A DNA stretch of 64,000 bases from an uncultured Eggerthellaceae bacterium (GTDB lineage: Bacteria > Actinomycetota > Coriobacteriia > Coriobacteriales > Eggerthellaceae): NCBI GenBank assembly GCA_910589125.1, contig CAJURX010000004.1:62001-126000 (forward strand). The letters are read 5' to 3'. The notes beneath the pieces are model-generated. The model had not been told where the DNA came from, ran no database searches, and worked only from the letters and a program-made list of their open reading frames with translations. The stretch's first letter is position 1; the number at the start of each line of letters is the position of its first letter. Both the position numbers and the translations under genes were made by a program. This document shows, one piece after another, positions 9,074 through 17,480 of the stretch.

Positions 9074-9217
9074 TCAGTCTTGCAAGACGATGCGGCCAGC
9101 GCCATTCTGCATGTAAACGCCTTGCAAGCGAAGCTGCTCGCATGCCTCAGCGGGAAGATCCTTGACCTGCAGAGCTTGCACGATGCATCCCTCTATGCAC
9201 ATTGCACGCAGCATCAT
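9074..9217 (-). CDS. Possible 47-residue small protein (doubtful)
   Basis: A minus-strand frame opening with ATG ATG and closing with TGA, upstream of the SpoU gene and in the same direction. It has a plausible soluble C-terminal half (LPAEACEQLRLQGVYMQNG). No Shine-Dalgarno sequence is visible and no family is recognised. It may equally be untranslated leader. Confidence 0.2.
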   Translation of the reverse strand: MMLRAMCIEGCIVQALQVKDLPAEACEQLRLQGVYMQNGAGRIVLQD

Positions 9218-9403
9218 GCCAGCATAGCATCAGCAGCCATGATGCTGCGATACCTCTTGCTCGTTCGACCGTAGCCGCAGGCGTATCCCTTTATCGCCCC
9301 CCCCTGTCACCCTATCGTCTCAAAGAAGGTGCATTCTGCGAGGGCCGCAGGATGCCTGATGAGGAACGGCCTTGTGGGCGCTTCGCGCTACGCGCTCCAG
9401 TCA

Positions 9404-9458
9404 AGCTGGCCGTATGCGACCAGTCGGCATACGCGAAGCGTGAGCACTATGGCCAGCT
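9404..9458. repeat. Nested inverted repeat in a non-coding stretch
   Basis: Outer arms AGCTGGCC (9404-9411) and GGCCAGCT (9451-9458) are perfect complements. Inner arms CGTATGC and GCATACG (9411-9417 and 9427-9433) form a second hairpin. There is no U-tract, so it is not a simple terminator. Confidence 0.45.
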
Positions 9459-9516
9459 GGCGCACGCTGAGCGCGCACCACAGCCAGAGCGACAAGCGGC
9501 AAAGACCCTGCAAGAA

Positions 9517-9544
9517 GAGAGCCGCCCCCGAAGGAGCGGCTCTC
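9517..9544 (-). terminator. Intrinsic terminator of the rplM-rpsI operon
   Basis: Minus-strand stem GAGAGCCGC / GCGGCTCTC (9 bp) with a 10-nt loop, followed by TTCTTG. It lies 24 nt after the rpsI stop codon. Confidence 0.8.
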
Positions 9545-9567
9545 TGGAGTGCGATGTTCGCCAGCGC

Positions 9568-9978
9568 TTAGCGCTTGGAGAACTGCGGGCGCTTGCGAGC
9601 CTTCTTCAGGCCGTACTTCTTGCGCTCCACCATACGAGAGTCGCGCGTGAGGTAGCCTGCCTTCTTGAGCTCGTCGCGATAATCGCCAGCCTCGAGCAGC
9701 GCACGGGCGATGCCCAGGCGCAGAGCACCAGCCTGGCCAGTGGTGCCGCCGCCGTCGATGCGGGCCTTCACGTCGAAGTGCCCGACGGTGTCAGTCACCT
9801 TGAACGGGGTGAGGGCGCTGTCCAGGAGACCTGCGCGCGTGAAATACTGCTCACCCTCTTTGCCATTGACCGTCACCTTGCCCGTTCCGGGAACCAGACG
9901 GACACGTGCGACTGCCGTCTTGCGACGACCAGTGCCGTAATACAGAGCCTCTGTCTTGGGCTTCTTCGCATCTGCCAT
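9568..9978 (-). CDS. rpsI: 30S ribosomal protein S9
   Basis: A 136-residue S9 of normal length. It has the GTGRRKTAVARVRL start, the VNG...YF region, GGGTTGQAGALRLGIARAL in the middle and the conserved basic C-terminal tail KKARKRPQFSKR, whose last residues reach the ribosomal P-site tRNA. It lies 4 nt after rplM, the almost universal L13-S9 pairing, and ends at a strong terminator. Regulation is most likely through the rplM promoter and leader. Confidence 0.98.
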   Translation of the reverse strand: MADAKKPKTEALYYGTGRRKTAVARVRLVPGTGKVTVNGKEGEQYFTRAGLLDSALTPFKVTDTVGHFDVKARIDGGGTTGQAGALRLGIARALLEAGDYRDELKKAGYLTRDSRMVERKKYGLKKARKRPQFSKR

Positions 9979-9982
9979 CTGT

Positions 9983-10417
9983 CTACGCTCCCATCTCTAG
10001 CTTCTGCGGATTCTGCGCGGTGTGCGGATGATCAGGTCCCGCGTACACCTTGAGCTTCTTGCCCTGAGCACGACCGAGGGTGGTCTTCGGAAGCATGCCG
10101 GCGACTGCGTGCTCGATCACACGCTCCGGATGCTTCTGCATAGCCTCCTCGAACGTCTCGGACTTGAGACCGCCCGGGAATCCGCTGTGACGGAAGTACT
10201 CCTTCTTGGCAGACTTGTTGCCCGTCACCTTGATCTTGTCAGCGTTGACGACGATGACGAAATCTCCCACATCGACATGGGGGGTGTACTGCGGCTTGGT
10301 CTTGCCGCGAAGGATCTGAGCAGCCTTGGATGCAACGCGCCCGAGGACCTGGTCCTCAGCGTCGATCACATACCACGTGCGCTCTACTTCGCCTGGCTTT
10401 GCGTGATAGGTCTTCAC
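9983..10417 (-). CDS. rplM: 50S ribosomal protein L13
   Basis: A 144-residue L13. Conserved segments are WYVIDAEDQVLGRVAS, the VVVNADKIKVTGNK-type strand, the YFRHSGFPGGLK motif and HAVAGMLPKTTLGR. It starts with GTG at 10417, preceded by AGGAAAAC, and is followed by rpsI after 4 nt. A roughly 210-nt leader with long-range complementary segments lies between its promoter and the start codon, suggesting autogenous or growth-linked control. Confidence 0.97.
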   Translation of the reverse strand: MKTYHAKPGEVERTWYVIDAEDQVLGRVASKAAQILRGKTKPQYTPHVDVGDFVIVVNADKIKVTGNKSAKKEYFRHSGFPGGLKSETFEEAMQKHPERVIEHAVAGMLPKTTLGRAQGKKLKVYAGPDHPHTAQNPQKLEMGA

Positions 10418-10628
10418 TTCGTTTTCCTTCCTTGCGTGCGTCGTGCCAGCTGAAGCCTCCTGCGCTGCGCTCGCGCGCCCACAGGCCCGGCATCTGCATG
10501 CGTGTCAGTTTCAAAAGTGCGAGCCCAAGGCAACTGCCGGGTTCCTACGCCAGCCCGCCGACCCAGGTCTGGACTCCTGGATCAGGTGCGGTGTTCCCTG
10601 CTCGCATTACGGGGCTTTTGAAAGCAAC
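10418..10628 (-). promoter_or_regulatory. Structured 5' leader of rplM-rpsI mRNA
   Basis: On the minus-strand RNA, UUUCAAAAG near the 5' end (10623-10615) pairs perfectly with CUUUUGAAA (10517-10509). Inside it, GCGAGC pairs with GCUCGC, then AGG/CCU and AAC/GUU. An apical hairpin GAUCCAGG / CCUGGGUC (8 bp including one G-U) lies further in. This is too extended to be chance in an untranslated region. No named riboswitch or known L13 leader class was recognised. Confidence 0.6.
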
Positions 10629-10634
10629 CGTTGG

Positions 10635-10664
10635 ATTATAGCGAGAAGTCCCCCGTTGGCACAA
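10635..10664 (-). promoter_or_regulatory. rplM-rpsI promoter
   Basis: Minus strand: -35 TTGTGC (10664-10659), 18-nt spacer, -10 TATAAT (10640-10635). Transcription should start near 10628, giving a leader of about 210 nt. The element is well placed between the CmpB-like stop at 10725 and rplM. Confidence 0.75.
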
Positions 10665-10724
10665 GGATATTTTCAGAGAACGAGCCGACACATCCGGACA
10701 TCGATCGCAGCCATGCGCTCAACA

Positions 10725-11984
10725 TCAAACGCGGCCGCCGCGCACCGCGCTTCCAGGGTCCACGGTCATGGACTGGAATCGGTCCGCCATGTACGCATCG
10801 TCGAAGTGGTCCGCATAGAAATGCTGAATGGGCGTATCCACCGGATCATGCGACAACCGCTCATACCAGCAATCCAAGGCTTGGAGCGTCATCACGCAAT
10901 CCACGGCCATGAGCAGCGCCGCGATGGTGGTCACGACATACCGCCAATTCCACGGGATCTTGTTGACCAGCCAGAGCATCCCCGGCAAGATCAGCTTGAT
11001 CCACGCCACGCCGAGCAGTCCCCAGCATCCCATGGCCCAACCGCACGTGCGCCCGTCGATGGAGAGCCACTGTCCCGTATAGTTCCACGCCACCGCGCCG
11101 AACGTGTACTGCATGAAGAGGCTGACGAAGAACTCGAATGCTCCGCCGATGATCGCGCTCACGAAGAAGATGAGGATGACGTTCGATTTGTAGAATCGGT
11201 TCAACGCGAGCGTCATCAGGATGGCGCCGCAACCGTAGATGGGTGAGAACGGCCCGAACAAGAGTCCCGCCCGATCCTGCCATTGCCCCGGATCGACGAT
11301 GGTCACGTGCACGATGGTCTCCATCACATCCCCCAGGATGCTGGCCACGACGAACAGCCAGAACAGATTGAAGAAGTTGAGCGCCATGTACCCGCGTCCG
11401 CTCAGATCGCGTCCGAGAACGCCTTCTTCCTGCTCCTCGCGCACCTCGGAATCATGCAGCTTGCGCTGCAATTCGCGCTCTCCGCGCAATGATGGGTCCA
11501 GATAGACCTGCAATGCGACGAGCAGGGCGAATAGTCCCACATAGATGAGCAGGCGGATGTTGACACCATAGAGCATGAGCGCGCACAGAGCACCGATGAG
11601 CAGCAGGACATAGACCGCATAGATCACCACCGCCGCATACCTGCGCTGGTTGAGGAGCAGCCTGATGCCGATCACGCTGAACGCAAGCGCCAAGAGCACG
11701 ATATCCGCCAAGCGCAAGAACGTCACCACGGTCGTAGAGATGTCGTAGTCCCTCATGCCGCCGCCGTCGAACAAGCTCACGGCAGCCATGATCGCAAGGA
11801 TCACCTCGTAGATGGCGAAGGCCGCACCGATCACGCACAGGGCACCGAACACCCTCATGGCAACGGGCAGCTTCTTCGCATCCACAGGCGCAGACAGCAT
11901 CCGCTCGTACCAACACGCATGGTACTTGCGGTCAAGGTCGTCCCGCAGATCAGCCAGGTCTTCTATGTGCGCATGCTTAGACAT
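10725..11984 (-). CDS. Multi-pass membrane protein with CmpB-type (putative ABC-transporter type IV) domain
   Basis: A 419-residue integral membrane protein with about nine hydrophobic segments. The N-terminal half (residues 40-165) has four helices; a charged cytoplasmic stretch (170-195) follows. The C-terminal half carries the FNLFWLFVVASILGDVMETI, GLLFGPFSPIYGCGA and IGGAFEFFVSLFMQYTFGAVAW segments typical of the CmpB/'ABC-transporter type IV' family. The family name is historical and transport activity is unproven. It follows the HAD hydrolase by 46 nt and probably ends the lysA-hom unit. Its start has only a weak ribosome-binding site. Confidence 0.75.
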   Translation of the reverse strand: MSKHAHIEDLADLRDDLDRKYHACWYERMLSAPVDAKKLPVAMRVFGALCVIGAAFAIYEVILAIMAAVSLFDGGGMRDYDISTTVVTFLRLADIVLLALAFSVIGIRLLLNQRRYAAVVIYAVYVLLLIGALCALMLYGVNIRLLIYVGLFALLVALQVYLDPSLRGERELQRKLHDSEVREEQEEGVLGRDLSGRGYMALNFFNLFWLFVVASILGDVMETIVHVTIVDPGQWQDRAGLLFGPFSPIYGCGAILMTLALNRFYKSNVILIFFVSAIIGGAFEFFVSLFMQYTFGAVAWNYTGQWLSIDGRTCGWAMGCWGLLGVAWIKLILPGMLWLVNKIPWNWRYVVTTIAALLMAVDCVMTLQALDCWYERLSHDPVDTPIQHFYADHFDDAYMADRFQSMTVDPGSAVRGGRV

Positions 11985-12030
11985 GCTCGCATCGTATCAA
12001 CTCGCAGCGAATATGAGCGGGATCGTCAGG

Positions 12031-12708
12031 TTATCGTTGATATGAGAGGAGCATCCCAAGAGATGCCTCCTCCAAGGACATGCAGAATGCATCCGCTTCC
12101 GCTGCAAGGTCCTCAGGGCTCCCGGCTGTCATGCTATCGAATACGGCGAGCGTCCGATAGCCGGCATCGTTGAGCGTGCGCACGGCATACAGCGCGTCCT
12201 CGACGCCCCATGTCCGCTCGCGCGTCGTGCCCAGCGCCTCACGCGCCCGGTCGTAGATGAGGGGCTCCCGCTTGGATGAATCCACATCCTCGACAGAGAG
12301 GATGACCTCCATGGCTGCCGCCAACCCCGCTCGCTCAAGGCCGACCCGCAGCAGCGCAGGCGGCGTAGAGGATGCTACCGCCATGGGAACGCCCGCATTC
12401 GCAAGCTCGTGCACCAGCGCCTGCGCGCCCGGCTTCATCGTCACCTCATGCGCGTAGAACCTGAGCATCTCCTCATGGATGAAGTCCATGACATCCGCAA
12501 CGCAAGAACCCATGCCGAACGTCTCATGCAGGTAGACGCCGCACTCTTCCAGCGTGGACGCGGTCAAGCGATCCTTATCTGCCTTCGTGAACGTGACACC
12601 CGCGTGCTCTGCCAAGCGGTCATCCAGCGCATGCCACATGCCCATGGAGTCCAGCAGCGTCCCATCGCAGTCGAAGATGACGCCTGTGGGAGTGCTCGGA
12701 GATCCCAC
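12031..12708 (-). CDS. HAD-superfamily phosphatase, beta-phosphoglucomutase-like subfamily
   Basis: A 225-residue HAD hydrolase with motif I FDCDGTLLDSMGMW near residue 12, a helical cap, motif II VASSTP, motif III lysine in SSKREPLIYDRA, and a motif IV variant WGVEDALYAV in which ED is kept. This fits small-molecule phosphatases or phosphomutases of the HAD-IA type; the substrate is not predictable. It lies 14 nt after hom, so it is co-transcribed with threonine/lysine genes. A role in homoserine or threonine phosphate metabolism is possible but only suggested by position. Confidence 0.85.
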   Translation of the reverse strand: MGSPSTPTGVIFDCDGTLLDSMGMWHALDDRLAEHAGVTFTKADKDRLTASTLEECGVYLHETFGMGSCVADVMDFIHEEMLRFYAHEVTMKPGAQALVHELANAGVPMAVASSTPPALLRVGLERAGLAAAMEVILSVEDVDSSKREPLIYDRAREALGTTRERTWGVEDALYAVRTLNDAGYRTLAVFDSMTAGSPEDLAAEADAFCMSLEEASLGMLLSYQR

Positions 12709-12722
12709 GTCAGGAGCTTGCC

Positions 12723-14006
12723 TTACTCTTCCACGCGGATGACGGACGGCTCCGCGAACAAAAGCCCATCGATGGCGGAGATGTGGTCGATCGCCGAGCG
12801 CACGTCAGATTCCAGCGCCACATGCGTCACATAGACGACATCCACGCGACCATCACCCTTGGCACCGCGCTGCATCATGGAGTGGATGCTCACGTTGTTG
12901 TCAGCGAAGGCAGCCGCCATCTTCGCCAGCACGCCAGGCTTGTCCGCCACCGTGAAGCGGATGTAGTACTTCATGGAGAGCGTTTCTATCCGCCTGATCG
13001 GAAGCTGATCCGTGCACAGATGCGTCTCCTTCGGCGGGACGCCCTGCTCAAGGCGCTCGGCTATGTCCAGCACATCTCCCATGACCGCACTAGCCGCAGC
13101 ACCTGCACCTGCACCTTCTCCGAAGAACATGGTCTCGCCCACGAAATCGCCCACCACATAGATGGCGTTGAACACGCCTCCTACCGATGCCAGCTGATGG
13201 TCCTTCGGCAGCATCGTGGGATGCACGCGCACGTCGATGCCGTCCTCCATGCGATGCGCGATGGCCAAGAGCTTCACCACGTACCCCATGTCATCGGCCG
13301 CATCCAGATCGGTCGTGGTGATGGACGTGATGCCCTTCGTATAGACATCCTCGATGGTGACCAAGCTATCGAATGCGATGGATGCCAAGATGGCGATCTT
13401 CGCCGCAGAATCGTAGCCGTCCACATCAGCTGACGGGTTCGCCTCAGCGAAGCCCTTGACCTGCGCCTCTGCGAGCGCTTCCTCATAGCTCATGTTCTCT
13501 TCGGCCATCTTCGTCAGCATGTAGTTGGTGGTGCCATTCACGATGCCCATCACCGAATCGATCTGGTTGGCGATGAGGGAATGGCGCAACGGGCCGATGA
13601 TGGGGATGCCACCACCCACGCTCGCGCCGAACATGAGGTCCTTGCCCGATGCATCAGCCGCATCCATGACCTCGCGCCAGTGCGTTGCCATGAGCGCCTT
13701 GTTCGCCGTGACCACGTTCTTGCCTGCGGCCAACGCCTCCAGCACGACGCTCCGAGCGATGGTGGTGCCACCGATGAGCTCGATGACGATATCTATCTGC
13801 GGGTCATCGATGATGTCGTGATAATCATCCGTGAACAGGTAACCCACGCCATGCGCCTCAGCTTCAGCCGAGCTCAGCGAGCAGACGCGCGCCAGCTCCA
13901 CATCCACGCCAAGATGGCGCTCGAATGCCTCTCGGTGCTTCTGCAGGATATCGATGCAGCCACCGCCGACGGTGCCGGTGCCCACGAGCCCTATCTGTAT
14001 GGTCAT
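12723..14006 (-). CDS. hom: Homoserine dehydrogenase
   Basis: A 427-residue protein with an N-terminal NAD(P)-binding GLVGTGTVGGG motif, the VTANKALMA segment, the GIVNGTTNYMLTKM motif with the substrate region, and a lysine-aspartate rich catalytic centre ending ADVDGYDSAAKIAILAS. A C-terminal ACT domain (about 348-425) implies feedback control by an amino acid, usually threonine. It is the monofunctional Gram-positive type without a fused aspartokinase. It follows lysA by 72 nt, placing the branch enzymes to lysine and to threonine/methionine in one transcript. Confidence 0.95.
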   Translation of the reverse strand: MTIQIGLVGTGTVGGGCIDILQKHREAFERHLGVDVELARVCSLSSAEAEAHGVGYLFTDDYHDIIDDPQIDIVIELIGGTTIARSVVLEALAAGKNVVTANKALMATHWREVMDAADASGKDLMFGASVGGGIPIIGPLRHSLIANQIDSVMGIVNGTTNYMLTKMAEENMSYEEALAEAQVKGFAEANPSADVDGYDSAAKIAILASIAFDSLVTIEDVYTKGITSITTTDLDAADDMGYVVKLLAIAHRMEDGIDVRVHPTMLPKDHQLASVGGVFNAIYVVGDFVGETMFFGEGAGAGAAASAVMGDVLDIAERLEQGVPPKETHLCTDQLPIRRIETLSMKYYIRFTVADKPGVLAKMAAAFADNNVSIHSMMQRGAKGDGRVDVVYVTHVALESDVRSAIDHISAIDGLLFAEPSVIRVEE

Positions 14007-14078
14007 GGATGTCTCCCTGTCTCGTGCGTTCGTCTCAGCGGATGATTCTATCTCAAAGGGCCTCTCGCAGGCCCCCTC

Positions 14079-15434
14079 TCACAGGTCGCGCGCGTATAGG
14101 TCCTCGTACGTCTCTCGGCGCGTGACCAGCTTCGCCTGGCCATCGCACACGAACACGACGCCAGGGCGCGGCTGACCGTTGTAGTTGCTCGCCATCGTCT
14201 GGTTGTAGGCGCCCGTGCCGAACACGCACACGATGTCGTCCACCTCAGCTTCTTGGAGCGGCATATCCAACACGACCGCATCTCCGCTCTCGCAGTGCTT
14301 GCCGCAGAGCGTGACGATCTGGGTGCGCGGCTGATCGGCCTTGTTCGCGATCACGGGTTCGTAATCCGCATGATAGAGCGCCGTGCGGATGTTGTCCGAC
14401 ATGCCGCCGTCGATGGCCACGAACGTGCGGATGCCAGGAAGCTCCTTGATGGTGCCCACGGTATAGAGCGTCATGCCAGCATTCGCCACCAAGGACCGAC
14501 CGGGCTCCACGAGCAAGCGCGGGAGCGGGAAGTCGCGAGCCTCGCACGCATCCTTCACGGCACCGCAGGTCATCTGTGCGAACTCTTGGATGCTGGCCGG
14601 CTCGTCATCAGCCAGATACGCGATGCCCAGACCGCCCCCAAGATCGAGCTCGCTGAGCGTTGCACCATATTCAGAGCGGATGCGATCCATGAATCCGACC
14701 ATCACGGCAGCGGCCTCTGCGAACGGATCGAGCTTGAAGATCTGCGACCCGATATGGCAATGCAGCCCCGCAAGGTGCACATGCGGCGTCTCGAGCGCAC
14801 GCCCCACCGCACGAAGCGCGAGGTCATCCTTCATCGTGAAGCCGAACTTGGAGTCCTCGCACCCCGTCTTGATGTACTCGTGCGTATCCGCCTCAACGCC
14901 AGGTGTGATGCGCAGGTATATCTCCTGCACGATGCCATGTTCGCCAGCGATGCGGGAGACGCGTGCGAGCTCATCGAAGCTATCCACGACGATGCGCCCC
15001 ACGCCAGCAGAGATGGCCTCCTCCAGCTCGCGGGGGGTCTTGTTGTTGCCGTGCATGAACACGCGATCGGCCGGATACCCCACCGAGAGCGCACATGCCA
15101 GCTCTCCGCCGCCAGAGACGTCAAGGCAGAGGCCCTTCTCATGCGCGATGCGCACGACGGCTTTGTTGAGGAATGCCTTGCTGGCATAGATGACATCGGA
15201 TTCCGGATAGAGCCCATGGAACGCATCCACGTACGCTTCCATCCGGTGGCGCAGATGCGCCTCGTCGAAGACGTAGAGCGCCGTTCCCTGCTCGCGCGCC
15301 AGCTCCACGAGATCGACACCGCCCACGAACAGGTGGCCGTCGCGCACCTCAGCGGTCTCCGGGAGCACGGGACCTAGGTCCATGGCCGTGCGCTGGTCAG
15401 GTGCTTTGGTGAGGTCAGATGCCGGAAGCGACAT
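14079..15434 (-). CDS. lysA: Diaminopimelate decarboxylase
   Basis: A 451-residue fold III PLP decarboxylase. Seen are the PLP lysine in YASKAFLNKAV, the HCHIGSQI histidine strand, the LDLGGGLGIAY phosphate-binding loop, the EPGRSLVANAG motif and the active-site Cys region LCGKHCESGDAV. It converts meso-diaminopimelate to lysine. ATG 15434 is preceded by GAAGGAAAGG. A nested inverted repeat just upstream (15449-15485) overlaps the likely promoter or ribosome-binding region. hom follows, so the operon covers both aspartate-family branches. Confidence 0.95.
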   Translation of the reverse strand: MSLPASDLTKAPDQRTAMDLGPVLPETAEVRDGHLFVGGVDLVELAREQGTALYVFDEAHLRHRMEAYVDAFHGLYPESDVIYASKAFLNKAVVRIAHEKGLCLDVSGGGELACALSVGYPADRVFMHGNNKTPRELEEAISAGVGRIVVDSFDELARVSRIAGEHGIVQEIYLRITPGVEADTHEYIKTGCEDSKFGFTMKDDLALRAVGRALETPHVHLAGLHCHIGSQIFKLDPFAEAAAVMVGFMDRIRSEYGATLSELDLGGGLGIAYLADDEPASIQEFAQMTCGAVKDACEARDFPLPRLLVEPGRSLVANAGMTLYTVGTIKELPGIRTFVAIDGGMSDNIRTALYHADYEPVIANKADQPRTQIVTLCGKHCESGDAVVLDMPLQEAEVDDIVCVFGTGAYNQTMASNYNGQPRPGVVFVCDGQAKLVTRRETYEDLYARDL

Positions 15435-15448
15435 GAGAGGAACCTTTC

Positions 15449-15485
15449 CTTCGACTGTGGGCGTATATCATACGCGAAGTCGAAG
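15449..15485 (-). promoter_or_regulatory. Nested inverted repeat in the lysA upstream region
   Basis: Outer arms CTTCGACT (15449-15456) and AGTCGAAG (15478-15485) are perfect complements; inner arms CGTAT and ATACG (15462-15466, 15470-15474) are also perfect. It sits 15-51 nt before the lysA start and abuts the GAAAGG ribosome-binding stretch. It includes a TATGAT hexamer, so it could be an operator or an mRNA hairpin. Confidence 0.5.
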
Positions 15486-15526
15486 CACCCAGACCAGCAA
15501 CACCAGAGAGCATGGCAGGGACGGCA

Positions 15527-16873
15527 TCAATCCAATGCCGGGTTGTACATCGTGCCCACGAACAGCACGACGCCGTCAGGAGAGGTCACGTAGTACAGGA
15601 ACGAGCGATCGAGCTTGAACTTCACCGGATCGGTCTCGGGCATGAGCGCCGTCTTCATTATCCCGATGGAGGTGTAGGCCGCCGCCTCCACGCCATTCTC
15701 GTCGAGCGCGAGATGTGTGTCTTGCCTGACCTCGCCCACAGCGAATCCCTTGCCGCCATCCGTTGCCATCATGGGAGCGAACGCGTCAGCCTCCTCAGGA
15801 GAGAATACGTTCTTGACCCCGAGCGCCTTTAGGCTCTCCACCAAATGGGGCATGGACGAATCCGTTGAGAACTTGGGGATCCACCAATCCACCGTGGCAG
15901 GCTCCATCTCAACACCCAGCAGGTCCTGGACCTCCTGCGAGCTCCCGAACAGCTCGTGCAGGATCACGCCGTCATTCGGACGGACGAACGTCATGGTGGA
16001 GCCGCCAGAGAAGGAGAGCCGTGCAGCCGTATAGCGGTCAGCGGCTACGTATGCGGAATCCGCTATCTCCTGGCGCAGGTAATTCACCTGCACGCTGTTG
16101 GCCGGCGCGCTGAACGGACCGACCTCGTTGTTCGCCTGATCGAATTGCGATGCCCAGGCATCCTTGAAGTAGATCGTATTGATGAGCATGGCCGCTTGCC
16201 CGAGCTCCGTGGAGATCTTCGGCTTCAAGAGGCCTTCCGTCTGATCGCTGATCCAACTTGATATCTGTCGATCAGCCTCATCGGTGCCGAATTCGACATC
16301 GAAGGCACCTGCGCCCAGTGCCTCAGCATCCCGCTGGAAGGAATCCGTGAACTCATAGCCCTTGCCGGCCCAGATGGAATCCGCCACCTTCACGATGGCG
16401 TCCCCGTACGTCTGCTCCAGCTGCGTGCGCACCTCCTCAGCGCTCGCCTTGAGCGCATCGGCATCCTCTACGCCCATGAGCCTGAGCAGCTGATCTTGCG
16501 CCACTCCTTGCGTTCCCTCTCCGAGCAGCGTGCAAGCCAGATAGAGAGAGACGGGCGAGAAGCAGAGGTTCTTCTCGGCGAAGCTCTCGGGGTCCCCGTT
16601 GGAACCGTCTGCATCAGGACCGTTCAGGACAGCCGTTGCGGAGTTCGCCGCGAACGAGAGCAGCGCGTCATCCGAATGCACCAGCTCGAGCGTTGCGAGA
16701 CCCGTGTTGGACGGCGATCCACCCGCTGCAGCCTCCGAGCCGCTCGAGCCGTTCGTGATGGCAGGGCTGCAACCTGCGATGACGAGCGAAGCTGATGCAA
16801 GCGCCGCCGTGCAGGCGAGCACGATGGCCGCCCCCGCAGCCTTCGTGCGCTTCCAGCCCGTGGCCTTACGCAT
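15527..16873 (-). CDS. Serpin-family protease inhibitor, predicted lipoprotein
   Basis: A 448-residue protein. Residues 1-35 form a lipoprotein signal with lipobox LVIAGC; the mature part is a complete serpin domain. Near the C-terminus the hinge ENGVEAAAYTSIGIMK leads into the reactive centre loop, and VKFKLDRSFLYYV followed by VLFVGTMYNPALD matches the serpin end. By alignment with inhibitory serpins the scissile bond lies near K-T-A, so a trypsin-like or small-residue protease may be the target. The Ala-rich hinge suggests it is inhibitory. The start overlaps the preceding MoaE-like gene by 8 nt. It would sit on the outer membrane face and may resist host or self proteases. Confidence 0.9.
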   Translation of the reverse strand: MRKATGWKRTKAAGAAIVLACTAALASASLVIAGCSPAITNGSSGSEAAAGGSPSNTGLATLELVHSDDALLSFAANSATAVLNGPDADGSNGDPESFAEKNLCFSPVSLYLACTLLGEGTQGVAQDQLLRLMGVEDADALKASAEEVRTQLEQTYGDAIVKVADSIWAGKGYEFTDSFQRDAEALGAGAFDVEFGTDEADRQISSWISDQTEGLLKPKISTELGQAAMLINTIYFKDAWASQFDQANNEVGPFSAPANSVQVNYLRQEIADSAYVAADRYTAARLSFSGGSTMTFVRPNDGVILHELFGSSQEVQDLLGVEMEPATVDWWIPKFSTDSSMPHLVESLKALGVKNVFSPEEADAFAPMMATDGGKGFAVGEVRQDTHLALDENGVEAAAYTSIGIMKTALMPETDPVKFKLDRSFLYYVTSPDGVVLFVGTMYNPALD

Positions 16874-17261
16874 ACTGTTCCTTCTCCACCACGAGCTCGT
16901 TCTTGATGTGACCGACCAGCTTCTGCAGCGCATCGATGCAATTCGGGCGGATATCTGCGCCGATCATCACATACATGATGGATTCGCCGACAGAGAGCAC
17001 GCCCTCGTTCAGCCATACGCGCACGTAGTACACGCCGGGCCACGTGAGCGCCTCTTCAACGGCAGCGTCAACGCCCGCTGCGTCGTAGGAGAACTCGATC
17101 TGCGAAACATCCCCGATGCCTTGGACGCCCTCGCGGACCTCCTTCTTGGGGGTGACGCGAACGACCCCGTTATGCACGAGGAACATCCCGCACTGATCCG
17201 CGTTCTCGGACTGCTTAGCTTCCTTGAGCCACTGATCCATGGATGGTTCTGTGTTCGCCAT
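16866..17261 (-). CDS. MoaE-like domain protein
   Basis: A 131-residue protein whose second half follows the MoaE pattern: YYVRVWLNEGVLSVGES, then IMYVMIGADIRPNCIDALQ and an LVGHIKNELVVEKE helix. MoaE is the large subunit of molybdopterin synthase, but the first half differs (MFLVHNGVVRVTPKKEVREG) and the terminal W-K-K-E motif is replaced by V-E-K-E. No other molybdopterin gene is nearby. It may be a divergent MoaE or a repurposed fold. ATG 17261 has AAAGGG upstream. Translational overlap with the serpin suggests a two-gene unit, an odd pairing that I cannot explain. Confidence 0.6.
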   Translation of the reverse strand: MANTEPSMDQWLKEAKQSENADQCGMFLVHNGVVRVTPKKEVREGVQGIGDVSQIEFSYDAAGVDAAVEEALTWPGVYYVRVWLNEGVLSVGESIMYVMIGADIRPNCIDALQKLVGHIKNELVVEKEQYA

Positions 17262-17480
17262 GAGCGCGCCCTTTCTGTCGGTTTGCTTGTGCGTACCAGT
17301 CTCGCTCAGTGCTGACGGTTTTGCAATCAACCACTCTATGACGAGCGCCCAAGGGGAAGCATCCGAAGCCGCAACCCGGGACACGACAGCTCATAGGGAT
17401 GACCTCCGCAAGGGTGCGCTCCATTGCGCCCGCAACATCGAACGAACAACAGGTGCAGGGAAGCTACGCCCTTGCCTCCA

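Larger units (their letters stand above)
9003..9567 (-). other. 565-bp stretch without a confident gene
   Basis: Between the SpoU gene and rpsI. Contents: the rpsI terminator (9517-9544), a nested inverted repeat (9404-9458), and a possible 47-codon minus-strand frame (9074-9217). Longer plus-strand frames here look like high-G+C artefacts with no family resemblance. A C8 run lies near 9300. The SpoU promoter was not recognised. Confidence 0.5.

Noticed and set aside
9202..10053. Plus-strand 283-codon frame over rpsI and its downstream region
   Set aside because: It runs antisense through the highly conserved rpsI gene and its terminator.
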